Shown here piece by piece: positions 17,079-26,138 of a stretch of 64,000 bases of DNA. Source of the stretch: Acidimicrobiales bacterium (GTDB taxonomy: Bacteria > Actinomycetota > Acidimicrobiia > Acidimicrobiales > SZUA-35); NCBI GenBank assembly GCA_020629155.1, contig JAHDDW010000014.1, forward strand, positions 17,598 through 81,597, in the 5' to 3' direction. The notes under the pieces are model-generated. The model had not been told where the DNA came from. It ran no database searches and saw nothing but the letters and a program-made list of their open reading frames with translations. Made by a program: the position numbers and the translations under genes. Every line of letters starts with the position of its first letter. Position 1 is the first letter of the stretch.

Positions 17079-18020
17079 ATGTCTCAACAAGATTGGCTAG
17101 AAAAAGATTTCTATAAAATTCTGGGAGTTTCTGAGTCTGTTTCAGACAAGGAACTCACTAAGGCCTATCGTAAGTTGGCGCGTAAATTCCACCCCGACGC
17201 TAACCCAAACAACTCCAGAGCTGAAGCAAAATTCAAAGACGTTTCACGAGCATATGACGTCCTCGGCGATGCAAAAACTCGCAGAGAATACGACGAAGTT
17301 AGAAAATATGGTGCAGGTGCTAGCCGATTTGGCAACCCGTTCAAGCATCAGCAGCAAGGTGGACGTCCAGCAGGTGCGTCAAATTTTGGTTTTAATGGAC
17401 CTGACTTTTCTGAGTTTGTTGGCGATATCTTTGGCGGCGGTTTCAGAGGGGCTTCAAACCAGACAGGCCCCCAAAAAGGTGAAAATATTCAAACCGAGAT
17501 TTTTATAACGTTCAACGATTCTATCTCTGGGACGATGATGTCAATCAGCGTGCCAGGCAAGTTAGCGTCGTCGAAAGTAAAAGTGCGGATACCCCCAGGT
17601 GTGCGCAATGGCCAAAAAATTCGTTTAAAAGGCCAAGGAGGTCCAGGGCTAAACCGTGGCCAACCTGGTGATCTTCTTGTGATCGTTAAAGTTGGCGCAC
17701 ATGCGTTTTTCGGTCGTTCTGGCAATAATCTGACGCTTGAATTGCCAGTGACGATAGCTGAAGCTGCCTTCGGGGCAAAAGTAAAAGTGCCAACCTTAGA
17801 CGGCGGCTCGGTGACACTTAAAATTCCTGCAGCAACTAACGCAGGTAAAGTGCTTCGGGTGCGTGGCAAAGGGATTAAGGCGCAAAACGAACAAGGTGAC
17901 CTGATGGTGACGATTCGAGTCGATATTCCAGAGGTGCTTTCGTCAGAGCAAGCAGACGCGTTACAAGCCTACGCCGATGCTACATTTGATAACCCCAGAG
18001 CCTTCTTGGAAGGGGCGTAA
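17079..18020 (+). CDS. dnaJ: DnaJ/CbpA-type co-chaperone without zinc finger
   Basis: 313 residues. The J domain (about 8-75) has KFHPDAN with the HPD motif that triggers DnaK ATP hydrolysis. A Gly/Phe-rich linker (GNPFKHQQQGGRPAG to GGGFRG) leads to two C-terminal beta domains (GENIQTEIFITFNDSISG, LPVTIAEAAFGAKVKVPT). The CxxCxGxG zinc repeats of classical DnaJ are absent, so it is a type II J-protein, as is common in actinobacterial dnaK operons. The start ATG 17079 follows GGCAGGTAG. hspR begins 2 bp after its stop. Confidence 0.96.
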   Translation: MSQQDWLEKDFYKILGVSESVSDKELTKAYRKLARKFHPDANPNNSRAEAKFKDVSRAYDVLGDAKTRREYDEVRKYGAGASRFGNPFKHQQQGGRPAGASNFGFNGPDFSEFVGDIFGGGFRGASNQTGPQKGENIQTEIFITFNDSISGTMMSISVPGKLASSKVKVRIPPGVRNGQKIRLKGQGGPGLNRGQPGDLLVIVKVGAHAFFGRSGNNLTLELPVTIAEAAFGAKVKVPTLDGGSVTLKIPAATNAGKVLRVRGKGIKAQNEQGDLMVTIRVDIPEVLSSEQADALQAYADATFDNPRAFLEGA

Positions 18021-18022
18021 TC

Positions 18023-18370
18023 GTGGCTAGAGGAGATGCAGTACATGCGGTCTATGTCATATCTGTTGCTGCTGAACTGGCTGGTGTTCACCCACAAACT
18101 CTTCGGATATATGAGCGTAAAGGGTTAGTAATGCCAGCTCGCACTGGCGGCGGCAGTCGACGCTACAGCGACGCTGATATCGCATTGCTACGGCGAATTC
18201 AGGATCTGACTGATGAGGGGCTTAACTTAGCAGGTGTCAAGAAAGTGCTTGCGTTGGAAACAAAAATAGCTCGATTGCAGAATCAGATAGTCCAACTAGA
18301 AATGGTCATGGGTGACACATCGTCAGTCGTGCCGTTGCAGCAGAGCGTTACGATTTATAAACGTGACTAG
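18023..18370 (+). CDS. hspR: Heat-shock repressor HspR (MerR family)
   Basis: 115 residues. The MerR-type winged helix has YVISVAAELAGVHPQTLRIYERKGLVMPART, then GGSRRYSDADIALLRRIQDLTDEGLNLAGVKKVL, followed by a short coiled-coil dimerisation region. HspR represses the dnaK operon by binding HAIR sites and needs DnaK as co-repressor in Streptomyces. A matching site overlaps the dnaK promoter at 14295-14315. GTG 18023 is 2 bp past dnaJ. Its stop shares a CTAG with the convergent gene at 18367-19713. Confidence 0.96.
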   Translation: MARGDAVHAVYVISVAAELAGVHPQTLRIYERKGLVMPARTGGGSRRYSDADIALLRRIQDLTDEGLNLAGVKKVLALETKIARLQNQIVQLEMVMGDTSSVVPLQQSVTIYKRD

Positions 18371-19713
18371 CGTGTAACCCGTTGGCAGAGCACGGGTATT
18401 GATGTTTGTTGCCCATTGTTAGCAGCGACATAAAATACTTGATTTGTTCGGAAACCATTAGTAACAGCTAGCCACTCTAGCTCTTGAGGGTCGTCTCGCT
18501 GTGGGGCTTCTAAATTTTTTGTTTGCTTGATTTGTTCAAGTTTTGAGTTGTAGAAAATATAGTTGGGTCTGAAGTTTTGTGTTGGTTCAAAAACTTCAAC
18601 GCCTGCGCTGAGATTATCCCATAATTGCACTTCGCAACTTTGAGGAGGTGCGAGGAATGACTCTATAAGCGTAGTTGTTGGTGCGGTGCTGGGTATTGGT
18701 TTAGCTGAGGTGGTTGGCCTAACAGTAGTTGTCGGTTTCTGCGTTGTTGTAGATTGAACTATTTCTTTAGTCGTGGTCAAGACTTCAGCAGAATCGACAG
18801 CTACAGAATTTTTTGTAGTCGCTGTTATTTTTGTTGTCGTAGAGTTTTGCTGGGTAGTAGAAGCCAGCAAAGTGTTCGGTGTCAAAGTGGTTTCAGCCGC
18901 CGCAGTTGCAGTAGCGCGATAGCTGCCGTTCCAAACGAGATATGTTGCCGATGCCCCTGCGAGAACAAGCAGCGTTATGACGCTTAAGAGAAGGAGAAGT
19001 TTTTTCCTTGAAGGTTTTTCTTCCTCATCGAAACTGACTTGGGGAGTTTCAGCAGTGGCTTCGGTTTCTGTTTCGTTTTGAGGGGCGGCGACATTGCTGT
19101 TTGTTTGTGTCGGTTGTTCTTCTTGAATAATCTGAACATCGCCAAAAATATCATTAGTTTCACTGTCTTGTTTGTCATTGTCTGAACGTTGTTCAGGATT
19201 TTGAAGTCCAGTACGTTCATGCCTCGATGCAAGTGACGTCTTTTCGGTTTCTGTTTTCTCAGCGCTTGTGCCGCTCGTTCGATTTTTTTGGTTTATAAGT
19301 TTTTGTGTTGCCTGTGTTGCGAGGTTTTGAATATGCAATGGCGTTGAACTTGACAGCGTAGCGATTTGTTCATAGGAAAGACCGAAAAAAATGTTCAAAG
19401 AGAGAACTTTGTGATGTTCAGCAGTTACGAAATCATCACTATCGAGCAGATCAAGTGCTATTTTTTGGTGGATAATTTCATAAAGGTACGCTGCGAAAGC
19501 AGAACTATCGCCTCGAAAGGTTTGTAGCTGCTCAAAAGCTGTTGTGAAAACAGTGTCGACTGACGCTTCAAGGTCGCTTTCCTTATGGGTCGCTATGTAT
19601 TCGCGTACCTGTGGCGTATATGTGTCTAGTAGATAATCGATAGACTCTTGTTTTTCCATTCGCGCATTTGTTAAGTGTAAAATGAACTCGGTATTTGTAT
19701 TCGTATTTGTCAT
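18367..19713 (-). CDS. Membrane-anchored protein with sigma-70-like N-terminal region
   Basis: 448 residues. Residues about 20-145 look like a divergent ECF-type sigma factor: LDTYTPQVREYIATHKESDLEASVDTVF and FRGDSSAFAAYLYEIIHQKIALDLL in the place of region 2, and FFGLSYEQIATLSSSTPLHIQNLATQATQKL in the place of region 4. A charged linker, one membrane segment (about 238-258, KLLLLLSVITLLVLAGASATYLVW), a long Thr/Ser-rich stalk and a small C-terminal domain with two Cys follow. A sigma-like domain in the cytoplasm tied to an extracellular sensor-like part would allow release or tethered control; this is inference, and DNA-binding residues are poorly conserved. It overlaps hspR by 4 bp (convergent). 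Confidence 0.6.
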   Translation of the reverse strand: MTNTNTNTEFILHLTNARMEKQESIDYLLDTYTPQVREYIATHKESDLEASVDTVFTTAFEQLQTFRGDSSAFAAYLYEIIHQKIALDLLDSDDFVTAEHHKVLSLNIFFGLSYEQIATLSSSTPLHIQNLATQATQKLINQKNRTSGTSAEKTETEKTSLASRHERTGLQNPEQRSDNDKQDSETNDIFGDVQIIQEEQPTQTNSNVAAPQNETETEATAETPQVSFDEEEKPSRKKLLLLLSVITLLVLAGASATYLVWNGSYRATATAAAETTLTPNTLLASTTQQNSTTTKITATTKNSVAVDSAEVLTTTKEIVQSTTTQKPTTTVRPTTSAKPIPSTAPTTTLIESFLAPPQSCEVQLWDNLSAGVEVFEPTQNFRPNYIFYNSKLEQIKQTKNLEAPQRDDPQELEWLAVTNGFRTNQVFYVAANNGQQTSIPVLCQRVTR

Positions 19714-19884
19714 CTCACCGAAACCTGGTAGCTGCTTGTTGAATAATGTGCCAGTGTATCACTTGGCGAGCGTCTGTATACTCCCGGTGAGGGGATGTGC
19801 TTAGCGATACCAGGCGTCTACCTAGATGGCAGAGAATTGTTAGCAGCCCTGTCAGTTATATTTTGGTCCGCGAAGGAGTGGATA

Positions 19885-20694
19885 ATGAAGGTAGCGGTAG
19901 CGCAGATAGATTGCGAAGTCGGCGCGATACAACCTAACGCGGAAAAGGCGGTAGACCTTGTTGGTCGCGCAGCCGAGCAAGGGGCGAAGGTTATTGTGCT
20001 GCCAGAGATCGCAGATGCTGGCTATTTACTTGATCAGGTTGTGGCTTGTGCGACGCCGTTGCATGAAAGCCCCTATATCGCTGCCCTTTCTAAAGTTGCG
20101 GCTGAGTCAACCATGTCTATTGTTTCTGGGGTCGCAGAACGTGATGGATCAGATGTTTTTAACACGACTGTCGTTATTGATGCGTCAGGGAGTGTGTCTG
20201 CTACCTATCGTAAAACGCATTTAGTGACGGCTGAGCCAATGTGTGAGCACCTTCACATGGGTGAAGGTCAAAAATTTATGGTTACTGATGTGGCAGGTGT
20301 CCCCTCGGGTTTTATGACCTGTTATGAAATTCGATTCCCTGAGGTAGCACGGTCGTTGATGCTTGCTGGTGCGCAAGTGATCTATCTTGTTTCGGCGTTT
20401 CCGCTTGTGCGAGTTAATCATTGGCGTATCTTAACTAAGGCAAGAGCTATCGAAAATCAGTTGTATGTTGTAGCGGCAAATCGAGTTGGCAATGACGGGC
20501 CCGATTTAACATTCTGTGGTGTTAGTTGTGTCATCGACCCCTATGGGGTGGTGCTCACAGAAGGGTCAGAAATTGACGAGCAACTTCTGACAGCTGATAT
20601 CGATATAGCCAGGGTAGAGCAGGTTCGCGCCACTATGAAGGTATTGCAAGATCGTCGCCCAGAGCTATATGGCGATCTAGATGGTGTATTCTAA
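19885..20694 (+). CDS. Carbon-nitrogen hydrolase (nitrilase superfamily)
   Basis: 269 residues from ATG 19885, preceded by GAAGGAG; the frame is open to 19795, but the extra 30 residues have no match to the fold. The Glu-Lys-Cys catalytic set is visible: LPEIADAGY (Glu about 41), YRKTHL (Lys about 108) and MTCYEIRFPE (Cys about 143). The family hydrolyses nitriles, amides or carbamoyl groups, often omega-amides (Nit2-like) or deaminated glutathione; the substrate cannot be read. It stands alone between the convergent sigma-like gene and a dispersed repeat. Confidence 0.9.
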   Translation: MKVAVAQIDCEVGAIQPNAEKAVDLVGRAAEQGAKVIVLPEIADAGYLLDQVVACATPLHESPYIAALSKVAAESTMSIVSGVAERDGSDVFNTTVVIDASGSVSATYRKTHLVTAEPMCEHLHMGEGQKFMVTDVAGVPSGFMTCYEIRFPEVARSLMLAGAQVIYLVSAFPLVRVNHWRILTKARAIENQLYVVAANRVGNDGPDLTFCGVSCVIDPYGVVLTEGSEIDEQLLTADIDIARVEQVRATMKVLQDRRPELYGDLDGVF

Positions 20695-20707
20695 GGTGTT
20701 TGTGTCC

Positions 20708-20968
20708 CGTCATCCCCAACTTGTCCCGTCATCCCAAACTTGGTCTTGTCATCCTCGACTTGGTCTTGTCATCCTCGACTTGGTCTTGTCATCCTCGACT
20801 TGTTCCTGTCATCCCCAACTTGATTGGGGATCTCTCCTTGGCTAGATTCCCAGTCGTGGCTGGGAATGACGTGGCCGTGGCATGGTCGTGGCTTGGGAGT
20901 GATGTGGTTGTGGCTGGGAATGACACGTGTTTAGCTGAGAAAGAGGGACTTGGAATAAACCAGCTAGC
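20708..20968. repeat. Dispersed palindromic repeat, copy A, with tandem 20-bp units
   Basis: The core 20808-20870 matches 25143-25205 in 61 of 63 positions. It contains CCCCAA-cttga-TTGGGG and ATTCCCAG-N6-CTGGGAAT hairpins inside outer ends GTCAT and ATGAC. To its left, about three copies of a 20-bp unit (GTCATCCTCGACTTGGTCTT) repeat the left terminus; to its right, imperfect TGGCTGGGAATGAC copies follow. A shared tail GACTTGGAATAAACCA ends close to the stop codon of the next minus-strand gene. This fills the 285 bp between two convergent genes; no protein is encoded here. Confidence 0.9.
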
Positions 20969-20979
20969 GTAGTGGCGGC

Positions 20980-21524
20980 TTACAGTTTTTTATAGAAGAA
21001 GTGTGTGTCGACAAGCTCGCCTTTGGGTGTCTCAACGAATTCTGGAATAGTGCCATAGAGGGTATAACCAAGTTGTTTGCTGATCGCGGCCATTACGTTG
21101 CTTGAGGTGTCCAATGTTACTATTGTGCGATTAGCGTTCCGTGCCTTTTCTTCGGCAAGTCGCACCAGGTTGTTTGCAACGCCATTTCTTTGATGCGAAG
21201 GCGCAACCATCAATTTCTCGATTGAACAGTGATGGTTAAGAATCGCTTTCTGGCTAAAAACTACTTGGGCAGTACCGATGGCAGTAGCTCTGATCCCTCA
21301 TGCGTAGAAGCAAAAGCTATGAGTAAAATCTTACGGGTATTCTGCAAGTCATGGCGAAGAGAAAGCCAATATTCTAACGCCTGGTCAATGGTGAAACCAC
21401 TACTTTGGCTCATGACAGCGCCGTTGGTTACTGCTTCGTGATACATTTTGGCAAGTTGGTCGACATATCGATCAAAATCTTCATAACGAAGAGCAGCAAC
21501 AGTGTAGTCAGTGTTATGCGTCAT
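20980..21524 (-). pseudogene. GNAT-family N-acetyltransferase, frameshifted
   Basis: Two frames together give one acetyltransferase of 181 residues. The N-terminal half (MTHNTDYTVAALRYEDFDRY to RKILLIAFASTHEG) continues in another frame as IRATAIGTAQVVFSQKAIL and then EKLMVAPSHQRNGVANNLVRLAEEKA. The latter carries the acetyl-CoA-binding Q-R-x-G-V/A pattern and ends with SKQLGYTLYG. The break fits loss of one G in the coding-strand GGG run (21295-21297 on the plus strand). ATG is 2 nt after the panB stop, so it was the third gene of panC-panB. The substrate is unknown. It may be intact in the cell if this base is a sequencing error. Confidence 0.85.
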
Positions 21525-21526
21525 AA

Positions 21527-22333
21527 TTAGTAGCTTTCATCTTTATTAGGGAACTCGCCAGAGCGTACGTCGGTCGCATAGCGTTTAACTGCATCAACAT
21601 GATCGCTGTACGCGTCGCTGTAACGTCGCACGAACCTAGGTTTGAAACGATTTTCAAGCCCGATCATGTCATGAAAGACGATAACCTGGCCATCGGTGCC
21701 GTCGCCTGCGCCTACCCCGATAGTTGGGATTGTAGTAGCGTCAGTAATCTGTCGGCCGACGATAGCGGGCACAGCTTCGACCACTAACGCAGAGCACCCT
21801 GCTTCTTCAACACGGCTAGCTTGTTCTACTAGTTCGGCGACAGCCTCACTAGTTTTACCTTGGACTTTGAAACCACCCAATGCTACAGCCGATTGAGGTG
21901 TTAAACCAATATGGCCGATCACAGGAATTTCAGCGTCAAGAAGCGCTTCAATAACCTGTAGCCTTGAGTCGCTTGCGCCTTCAACCTTGACACATTGCGC
22001 ACCTGCTCTAATTAACTGGGCGGCGTTACGCACAGCATCGCGTGGACCCGTATGATAGCTAAGCCACGGCATGTCTGCAACGATCAAACCAGCAGGCTTC
22101 ATTCTGGCAACAGCAGCCGTGTGATAGGCCATATCAGCAAGAGTGATCTCTAACGTTGAACTATAGCCAGCGATAACCATAGCAGCCGAATCGCCTACTA
22201 AGATAATGTCGACGCCTGCTTCGTCGACTATCCGCGCACTTGGCGCATCATAGGCTGTAATAGCCACAAGAGGGGCAAGGCCTCGCGTTTGCTTGTAGCC
22301 AACCAAATCGTTGATAGAGAAAGTTTTTGTCAT
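21527..22333 (-). CDS. panB: 3-methyl-2-oxobutanoate hydroxymethyltransferase (PanB)
   Basis: 268 residues, the usual length. It transfers a hydroxymethyl group from methylene-THF to 2-oxoisovalerate to make ketopantoate, in pantothenate/CoA synthesis. Family motifs: LVAITAYDAPSARIVDEAG, DIILVGDSAAMV (metal-binding Asp), IVADMPWLSY, AQCVKVEG, PVIGHIGLTPQSA and IGVGAG. It overlaps panC by 4 bp. CoA supply also supports the carrier-protein chemistry of the synthase at 45.6 kb, although no regulatory link is visible. Confidence 0.97.
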   Translation of the reverse strand: MTKTFSINDLVGYKQTRGLAPLVAITAYDAPSARIVDEAGVDIILVGDSAAMVIAGYSSTLEITLADMAYHTAAVARMKPAGLIVADMPWLSYHTGPRDAVRNAAQLIRAGAQCVKVEGASDSRLQVIEALLDAEIPVIGHIGLTPQSAVALGGFKVQGKTSEAVAELVEQASRVEEAGCSALVVEAVPAIVGRQITDATTIPTIGVGAGDGTDGQVIVFHDMIGLENRFKPRFVRRYSDAYSDHVDAVKRYATDVRSGEFPNKDESY

Positions 22334-23217
22334 CGTTGTGGCTTTGGTTGGGCTGCACAGTTATCGATAAGACGTGTAGCTCCGAAACGAACAGCAGTCA
22401 TAAGCCTTACTTCGCTAGTTATCGTTTTTGGTGTCTGCAGCGAATCTGGGCAGACCACAGCTACATAATCTGGCGTTGCTAAAGGTTCGTCAGCAAGAAC
22501 AGCGTGCATAGTCTTGGAGACAACACCAGGGTCAGTTGCGCCTTTTTCTATGGCGGTTTTTCCTGCGTCTAACGCTGCTTTAAGGACAAGTGCTGCTTCG
22601 CGGGCTTCGGTATTCAAATAGATGTTGCGGCTTGATAACGCTAGCCCATCAGGTTCGCGAACAATAGGACAGCCCACAACCGAAACATCATAGGATAAGT
22701 CTCGAATAAGTTGTTTGATTAAGGCTAGCTGTTGAAAATCTTTCTCCCCAAAGTATGCCGTGCAAGGGCCGACGATATTAAAGAGTTTTGCGACTACAGT
22801 CGTGACTCCTTTGAAATGTGATGGCCTGTGCTGACCTTCCCAAAATGACGAAATTTTGTTGACAGTAACTGAGGTGAGGACGTGCTGCAAATAGTTGGTG
22901 CCAGTATCCATTTGTGGATACATTTCTTCAACGTCAGGAACAAAAAGATAGTCAATGCCTTCTTGTCGCGCGATGGCTAAATCTTTTTCTATATCTCTAG
23001 GGTAGGTTGCTAAGTCTTCTTCAGGAGCGAACTGAAGGGGGTTCGCAAACACGCTTGCGACAGTGGTTTGGTTTTCTGTTGATGCGCGTTTCATCAATGA
23101 AGCGTGGCCTGCGTGGAGGTAACCCATAGTTGGAACAAAGCCTATCGAAGCGTGTTGTTGTCTCGCCGTTGCTAGTGCTGCCCGTAGGTCTTTGATGGTA
23201 GATACTTGCTGCGTCAT
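22330..23217 (-). CDS. panC: Pantothenate synthetase (PanC)
   Basis: 295 residues. It joins pantoate and beta-alanine using ATP. Motifs: GFVPTMGYLHAGHASLM (27-43, HIGH-like), EGQHRPSHFKGVTTVVAKLFN, YFGEKDFQQL and REPDGLALSSRN (KMSKS-like region SSRN). It is the first gene of the panC-panB-GNAT operon on the minus strand, overlapping panB by 4 bp. panD is not in the window. Confidence 0.97.
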   Translation of the reverse strand: MTQQVSTIKDLRAALATARQQHASIGFVPTMGYLHAGHASLMKRASTENQTTVASVFANPLQFAPEEDLATYPRDIEKDLAIARQEGIDYLFVPDVEEMYPQMDTGTNYLQHVLTSVTVNKISSFWEGQHRPSHFKGVTTVVAKLFNIVGPCTAYFGEKDFQQLALIKQLIRDLSYDVSVVGCPIVREPDGLALSSRNIYLNTEAREAALVLKAALDAGKTAIEKGATDPGVVSKTMHAVLADEPLATPDYVAVVCPDSLQTPKTITSEVRLMTAVRFGATRLIDNCAAQPKPQR

Positions 23218-23285
23218 TAATAAAACGTTAGCAGCAAAGCCAGCTAGCTAGAACGCTGGTTAGCTATTTCTAACTAATTGACTGG

Positions 23286-23750
23286 TTAGATGTTTGCTTC
23301 GAGCTTCTGAGTGATGCGTTGGAGAACACGATCAACCGTTTCGGTTTCTGACTCGTCAAGATTATCGAAAAACCATTTGCGGATATCGTTTGTATGGTTC
23401 GGTCTTGCCGATTCTAGAATGTCACTGCCTTGGGTGGTTAGAGTCGCCCAGAGCCCCCGGCGGTCGTCTTCGCACTCTTCGCGTTCGATGTAATCGACGT
23501 TAGTAAGACGATCGACTCGATACGTTAACCGGCTTCTAGAAACAAGTACCTTATCGGCGAGTTCACTCATCCTAAGTTTTTGGTCGGGTGCTTTGGCAAG
23601 AGCTTCGAGGATCTCATAGTCAGTGATAGAAATCAGTGAATGAGTTTGCAGGTCATGGTCAAGTTGCTCCATCAAACGGACATTTGCAGTAAGGAACGTT
23701 TTCCAAGTAGCTTGTTCTTTTTTCGTGAGAGAATCAGTCACATGGCGCAT
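23286..23750 (-). CDS. MarR family transcriptional regulator
   Basis: 154 residues from ATG at 23750 (MRHVTDSLTKKEQATWK). The frame is open further upstream, but the extra 37 residues are hydrophobic and unlike the family. The winged helix covers TDYEILEALAKAPDQKLRMSELADKVLVSRSRLTYRVDRLTNVDYIEREECEDDRRGLWATLT, with the DxRG wing typical of MarR. It probably controls a nearby efflux function; the broken MFS gene just downstream on the same strand is a candidate. Confidence 0.92.
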   Translation of the reverse strand: MRHVTDSLTKKEQATWKTFLTANVRLMEQLDHDLQTHSLISITDYEILEALAKAPDQKLRMSELADKVLVSRSRLTYRVDRLTNVDYIEREECEDDRRGLWATLTTQGSDILESARPNHTNDIRKWFFDNLDESETETVDRVLQRITQKLEANI

Positions 23751-23919
23751 ACTAGAACACTTTGTTGCATGAAAAGGCGCTTTGAAACATAAATGACACA
23801 TAATAAAAAGGGATGACTTGGTCCTTAAAAACTTGATCAAAATGGTTGGGAAATAGAACACAGGTAAGAGAAGTTGCAGTCGCTTTAAACTGGCTATGTG
23901 TTGACTCTAGAGATTTCTT

Positions 23920-24934
23920 TTATGCATGCGAATCGGTATTTTTGTTTACTAAACTGAGGACAAAAGGTTTGATACTTTCTTGAGCAGCGCAAACTAGCAA
24001 AAATGACAAGATTCCAAATGCAAGGTTGTTTGTGAAAAGCACAACGGCGAAACCGAGAATATATGTGAGCGAGGCAAGAGAGGGTAGTCGATCGGCTGCC
24101 AGCGAGGAAAGCCTCCCATAATAATAGCTAATGACGATTGTAGGGATCAGTACGAGAGCGAATATGTAGCTAAAAGATTCACCAGTAAAACCGAAATGTG
24201 CTGCTGTGCTTTGCCTAACGACATCTGAATATGTCATAAAAAGCATGCTGAAAAATAATACCGGTAGCGTAAAGTTTATGAACGATTTAGTGAAAATCGA
24301 TTTGGTTCCAGATCGCAACTTCTTGAAATATTCAGTGTGGCTTATGTTCTGATTAATGTTCTTGAGATCATCAAGGAAGAGTAGCGTCGCTAAGGAACCT
24401 ACATGAAAAGGGCTACAGCAGCCAGAGGTAACGAAGGATCGACCCCGTAGAGCAAACCTCCAGTAGCGATAATCGCTACGGTTAAAGCTAGTTTTATGGA
24501 ATTTACTTTGCCTAGAATTTCGTCGTAGAACTCAGTTTTATCAACTTGTAGAACTGCTTCGTAGAGCAACGCATCGTATGTTCCTGATATGAGGGCAAAC
24601 GCTAGAAACATTACAAGGCTTCCGACGAGGAATTGGGCAAAAGTTTCGCCAGTAATTAAAATAGCGGAAGAAAGAACCATGCTAAAGTTTGCAGTTATTA
24701 ACGTTTTTTATATCCCAGTAAGTCTGCGATGGCACCAGAAGGAATCTCCATAAAGATTTGTAAGACTTTTGCCGTGCCGCTTAGTAACGCAATCTCTTTA
24801 ATGGAGATGAACTGGTTAAAATAAAAAACCCAGTTAGGCATAAAAAACCAGGCGTTTAGGAAAAACGTTAAAAAGTAATAGAGGCGTATATTTCGGCTGC
24901 CATAATCGGGAAAACTTTTAGCCAGCTTGTTCAT
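23920..24934 (-). pseudogene. MFS transporter, split by two frameshifts
   Basis: Three frames join into one membrane transporter of about 338 residues. Part one (MNKLAKSFPDYGSRNIRLYYFL to GAIADLLGYKK) has the loop 2-3 signature GAIADLLGYKKR. Part two (TLITANFSMVLSSA to LPLAAVALF) and part three (GSLATLLFLDDLKN to VNKNTDSHA) supply the remaining membrane helices. Restoring one base in each of two homopolymers (T6 at 24704-24709 and A4 at 24406-24409, plus strand) gives one open frame. It is slightly short for MFS (about 400 residues). The substrate is unknown. It could be decayed or mis-called. Confidence 0.85.
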
Positions 24935-25078
24935 AGTTTGCTTCAGGGTACCCTGTATTAATTGTTTTCTGCAGGTCGTCTTACTGGAGGATTCTTTAGA
25001 TGGTTATTCCAATGTGTTTATGTATTTTAGGTTATTCAAGATGTAGCAAAAACAACTTTTGTCGATTTCTTCATGCCC

Positions 25079-25247
25079 CGATCACGTCATCCCAACTCGA
25101 TCACGTCATCCCAACTCGATCACGTCATCCCAACTCGATCACGTCATCCCCAACTTGATTGGGGATCTCTCCTTGGCCAGATTCCCAGTCGTAGCTGGGA
25201 ATGACGGGGCGTAGCTAGGAAAGAGGACTTGGAATAAACCATCTAGC
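25079..25247. repeat. Dispersed palindromic repeat, copy B, with tandem 19-bp units
   Basis: Its core (25143-25205) pairs with copy A in 61 of 63 positions and has the same two hairpins and GTCAT/ATGAC ends. To the left are three 19-bp units (ATCACGTCATCCCAACTCG), different in sequence from copy A's tandem units but also derived from the left terminus. The right tail GACTTGGAATAAACCA runs to the mutM stop codon. It fills most of the 312 bp between the MFS remnant and mutM; nothing else is seen there. Confidence 0.9.
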
Positions 25248-26059
25248 TAAAGCTGTTGGCAGTGGGGGCACCAGGTGGTTGTGCGAGCGTCGAGCTGTTG
25301 CGAAATCATGGGTGTGTCGCAGCGAACGCATGGTTCTCCTGCTTGACCATAGGCATAGAGCTGCTTTTGGTTCGTTCCTTGGTTGCCTTGCGCATCGACA
25401 TAGTTGTTCAGTGTTGTGCCGCCGTTGTCGATTCCTTTTTGCAGTACTTCTTTGATAGTTTCCAAAAGAATTGTGGCTTGTGATTCGGTGAGCGTTGTGC
25501 GCATTGGATGGATGCGGGCAAGCCACAGCGCTTCATCTGCATAGATATTGCCGACCCCAGCAATAGGTTTCTGCGACAACAGCTGCGTTTTGATTTTGCG
25601 TTTGCTTTTTTGGAGACGCTTCCAAAACGCTGTTGCGTCAAGCGCTGGATCGAAAGGCTCAGGCCCCATTGTCCGCAGTGCGCCGATATGGTTATACTCG
25701 CCTGCTTTAGTCACATAGATTCGGCCGAAGCGGCGAACATCGTTAAATTCAAAAAAGCGTGTCTCTTGCGCGTCGTCTTGTAGAAGCCACCATGCACGCG
25801 TGTAGTTATCTTCGGCCATGTCAATGCTGAGACGCAGCTTGCCTGTCATGCCCAGGTGAATGATAAGTTCACGACCGTCATCGAGAGCAGTAATGAGAAA
25901 CTTGCCGCGACGGCGCATCTCGCCGAAACGTGCGCCTTCGATTTCTCTCGCTGGTGTAAATTTCTCCGAGCTATGCGAGCTAGCTTCTATGACGGTGAGG
26001 CCAGAGAGCTTTGGGGCCAGCTGGCGGCGGATCGTTTCAACTTCTGGCAACTCAGGCAT
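25247..26059 (-). CDS. mutM: Formamidopyrimidine-DNA glycosylase
   Basis: 270 residues. It begins MPELPEVETIRRQL: after Met removal, Pro is the Schiff-base nucleophile and Glu the acid. The beta-hairpin Lys lies in IIHLGMTGKLRLS, and the helix-two-turn-helix region has AGVGNIYADEALWLARIHP. The C-terminal zinc finger reads CVRCDTP to WCPHCQQL (Cys4). It removes 8-oxoguanine and ring-opened purines in base-excision repair. Its stop codon touches the end of dispersed repeat B. Confidence 0.97.
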   Translation of the reverse strand: MPELPEVETIRRQLAPKLSGLTVIEASSHSSEKFTPAREIEGARFGEMRRRGKFLITALDDGRELIIHLGMTGKLRLSIDMAEDNYTRAWWLLQDDAQETRFFEFNDVRRFGRIYVTKAGEYNHIGALRTMGPEPFDPALDATAFWKRLQKSKRKIKTQLLSQKPIAGVGNIYADEALWLARIHPMRTTLTESQATILLETIKEVLQKGIDNGGTTLNNYVDAQGNQGTNQKQLYAYGQAGEPCVRCDTPMISQQLDARTTTWCPHCQQL

Positions 26060-26138
26060 CGTGTAACGTTAAACTTTCTGATAGTAAATTACAAGTGTAT
26101 ACGCCTGCGTGGCAACGCCCCGAGCGGAGCGGAAATAG

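Noticed and set aside
19795..19884. MCLAIPG start resembling the HypC hydrogenase maturation protein
   Set aside because: Only seven residues match; the sequence then diverges and runs into the nitrilase-family gene, which has its own ribosome site at 19885. No hydrogenase genes are nearby. Probably chance, at most a tiny remnant.
20720..20810. CRISPR-like regular repeats
   Set aside because: Units of 19-20 bp are directly adjacent with no unique spacers and no cas genes; they are tandem copies of the repeat's own end.
20700..20972. Open reading frame of 90 residues on the plus strand
   Set aside because: It is the translation of dispersed repeat copy A and its tandem units; the repetitive protein has no independent support.
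23751..23861. N-terminal extension of the MarR regulator
   Set aside because: The added residues are hydrophobic and unlike the family; ATG 23750 gives the normal length.
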